Shown one piece after another: positions 4,658-5,512 of a stretch of DNA of 5,512 nt. The position numbers and the translations under genes were made by a program. The DNA lies in the NCBI GenBank assembly GCA_013334735.1, contig JAAXXA010000228.1, positions 1 to 5,512 on the forward strand, in the 5' to 3' direction. The notes beneath the pieces were generated by a model. That model was given only the letters and a program-made list of their open reading frames with translations, ran no database searches and had not been told where the DNA came from. The DNA is from Bacteroidota bacterium (GTDB taxonomy: Bacteria > Bacteroidota > Bacteroidia > Bacteroidales > CG2-30-32-10). How positions within the stretch are numbered: the stretch's first letter is position 1; every line of letters begins with the position of its first letter.

Positions 4658-5512
4658 TTAATGGCAAGTAAATGCCTCGGATCCTAATGAAACAGTTGGT
4701 TCGTCTTTTATGAATTTTGCAACTGCAATATAATCAACATCCATAAAATGATTGGTCCACCAACCGTAAGAATTGAGGTTTAAATAAAAATTGTTTGTAC
4801 TTAATGTAGGAGCGGTATAGGTAGTAATGTCCTGAAATGTTGTACCGTCAAAACGTGATAAATAATAATTATTTGTTGTAGCAGCGCCATCCAAAGTCAT
4901 TTCTTCTCGGAACCATGTATTATCCCAGAAGCCATTGATTTTTTGACCGGAAACACAGGGAGATGGAACAAAAGAATCTCTGTTATCATAAGTACATCCA
5001 CCACCTGTAGCATAAAAGTACTTATCGTACAATACACCAAAACTTTCGCTGCCATTATTAAACTGCATGCTGCCTGTATAATAATAACATTGTCCGTTCC
5101 AACACTGATAATTTGCATGAATCCGTTTTTTTGAAATAACTCTTGTTTGATATGGTAAGGTGGTATTAGTACTGTAAATGCTTATGGATTTATCAGTTTG
5201 ATCTTGTAAAATATGAACATAACCACCGGTAATACCTGTATTCGTAGAGTTAGCATATGATGTGCGGTTCCATTTAGTTAAATTTAAGTTGCTGCCGTTG
5301 AAATCATCAAAAAGAATAAACGTGTTATCGCCATTGCTGTATGCAGGCGCGGAGCCGTTTCCGTAAAACAGAAGTATCTGAGAAATTGTACTTGCAGCAA
5401 TAGAAGGTACCTTTACCCATATTTCGCAAGTGCTGGTGTTAACGCCACGTTCAATCCAATAATTCAGTACACTACAAGTAGTATCAGTAAATCGTAAATC
5501 GGAACCATCGGC
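4658..5512 (-). CDS. DUF2341-domain protein with jelly-roll C-terminus, last 284 residues (partial, start beyond right edge)
   Basis: The frame is open from the right edge to the TAA at 4660-4658, well beyond the internal Met at 5068. Visible residues 1-70 match DUF2341: DGSDLRFTD, LNYWIERGVNTSTCEIWVKV, PSIAAS, ILLFYGNGSA and the closing FILFDDF. Residues about 70-275 are a LamG-like/concanavalin-like beta-sandwich (FNGSNLNLTKWNR, YNRD-type loops, WFREEMTLDG, YYLSRFDGTTFQD, MDVDYIAVAKF) ending EPTVSLGSEAFTCH. DUF2341 commonly occurs in large secreted proteins of Bacteroidota and archaea next to lectin-like folds; binding of glycans is inferred. The protein stops nine residues after EPTVSLG without a T9SS sorting domain or other module, which is abrupt for a large T9SS-type protein. 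The N-terminus and upstream domains lie outside the window. Confidence 0.9.
   Translation of the reverse strand, partial: ADGSDLRFTDTTCSVLNYWIERGVNTSTCEIWVKVPSIAASTISQILLFYGNGSAPAYSNGDNTFILFDDFNGSNLNLTKWNRTSYANSTNTGITGGYVHILQDQTDKSISIYSTNTTLPYQTRVISKKRIHANYQCWNGQCYYYTGSMQFNNGSESFGVLYDKYFYATGGGCTYDNRDSFVPSPCVSGQKINGFWDNTWFREEMTLDGAATTNNYYLSRFDGTTFQDITTYTAPTLSTNNFYLNLNSYGWWTNHFMDVDYIAVAKFIKDEPTVSLGSEAFTCH

Noticed and set aside
4658..5068. Reading the DUF2341 gene as a 136-codon gene starting at 5068
   Set aside because: The same frame stays open to the right edge and encodes a clear DUF2341 domain upstream of that Met, so the Met is internal.
4897..5134. Overlapping short frames on both strands (4897-5118 minus, 4943-5134 plus)
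   Set aside because: Both fall within the DUF2341 protein frame, which is open through the whole region and matches a known family.

Overview
The window looks like a chromosomal piece of a Bacteroidota (Bacteroidetes) genome. The clearest sign is the C-terminal sorting domain of the type IX secretion system (T9SS) on the protein at 3390-4409. Supporting signs are AT-rich spacers, starts of the type ATG-AAA-AAA with A/T-rich leaders instead of a Shine-Dalgarno sequence, signal peptides ending in ...FSQ or ...SSQ, and the PKD-like, FN3, LamG and DUF2341 modules typical of Bacteroidota surface proteins. I cannot name a genus.

All five genes lie on the minus strand, so transcription runs from high to low coordinates: (1) 5512-4658, the C-terminal 284 residues of a DUF2341 plus jelly-roll protein whose start lies outside the window; (2) 4409-3390, a 339-residue secreted protein with a T9SS sorting domain; (3) 3284-2919, a 121-residue exported beta-rich protein of unknown function; (4) 2687-657, a 676-residue modular surface protein with a tail-fibre-like N-terminal region, PKD-like domains including a tandem 87-residue duplication, FN3 and C-terminal LamG; (5) 571-1, the first 190 residues of a paralogue of gene 4 that runs off the left edge. 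The gaps are 248, 105, 231 and 85 bp, so this is a same-strand cluster of exported proteins, not a tight operon. No tRNA, rRNA, CRISPR array, transposase or metabolic gene is visible.

The genes share a theme: exported, beta-sandwich-rich, adhesin-like or carbohydrate-binding-like proteins probably displayed on or released from the cell surface. No catalytic residues could be identified, and a common pathway cannot be proved.

Two sequence structures go beyond ordinary annotation. The spacer at 4410-4657 holds a 123-bp MITE-like element with 28-bp imperfect terminal inverted repeats (22/28 match) flanked by TAAT on both sides. The signal-peptide regions of the two paralogues carry different 7-bp tandem repeats at equivalent places. 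Because 7 is not a multiple of 3, each array encodes the same cyclic heptapeptide in all three frames, yet gain or loss of one unit would frameshift the gene.
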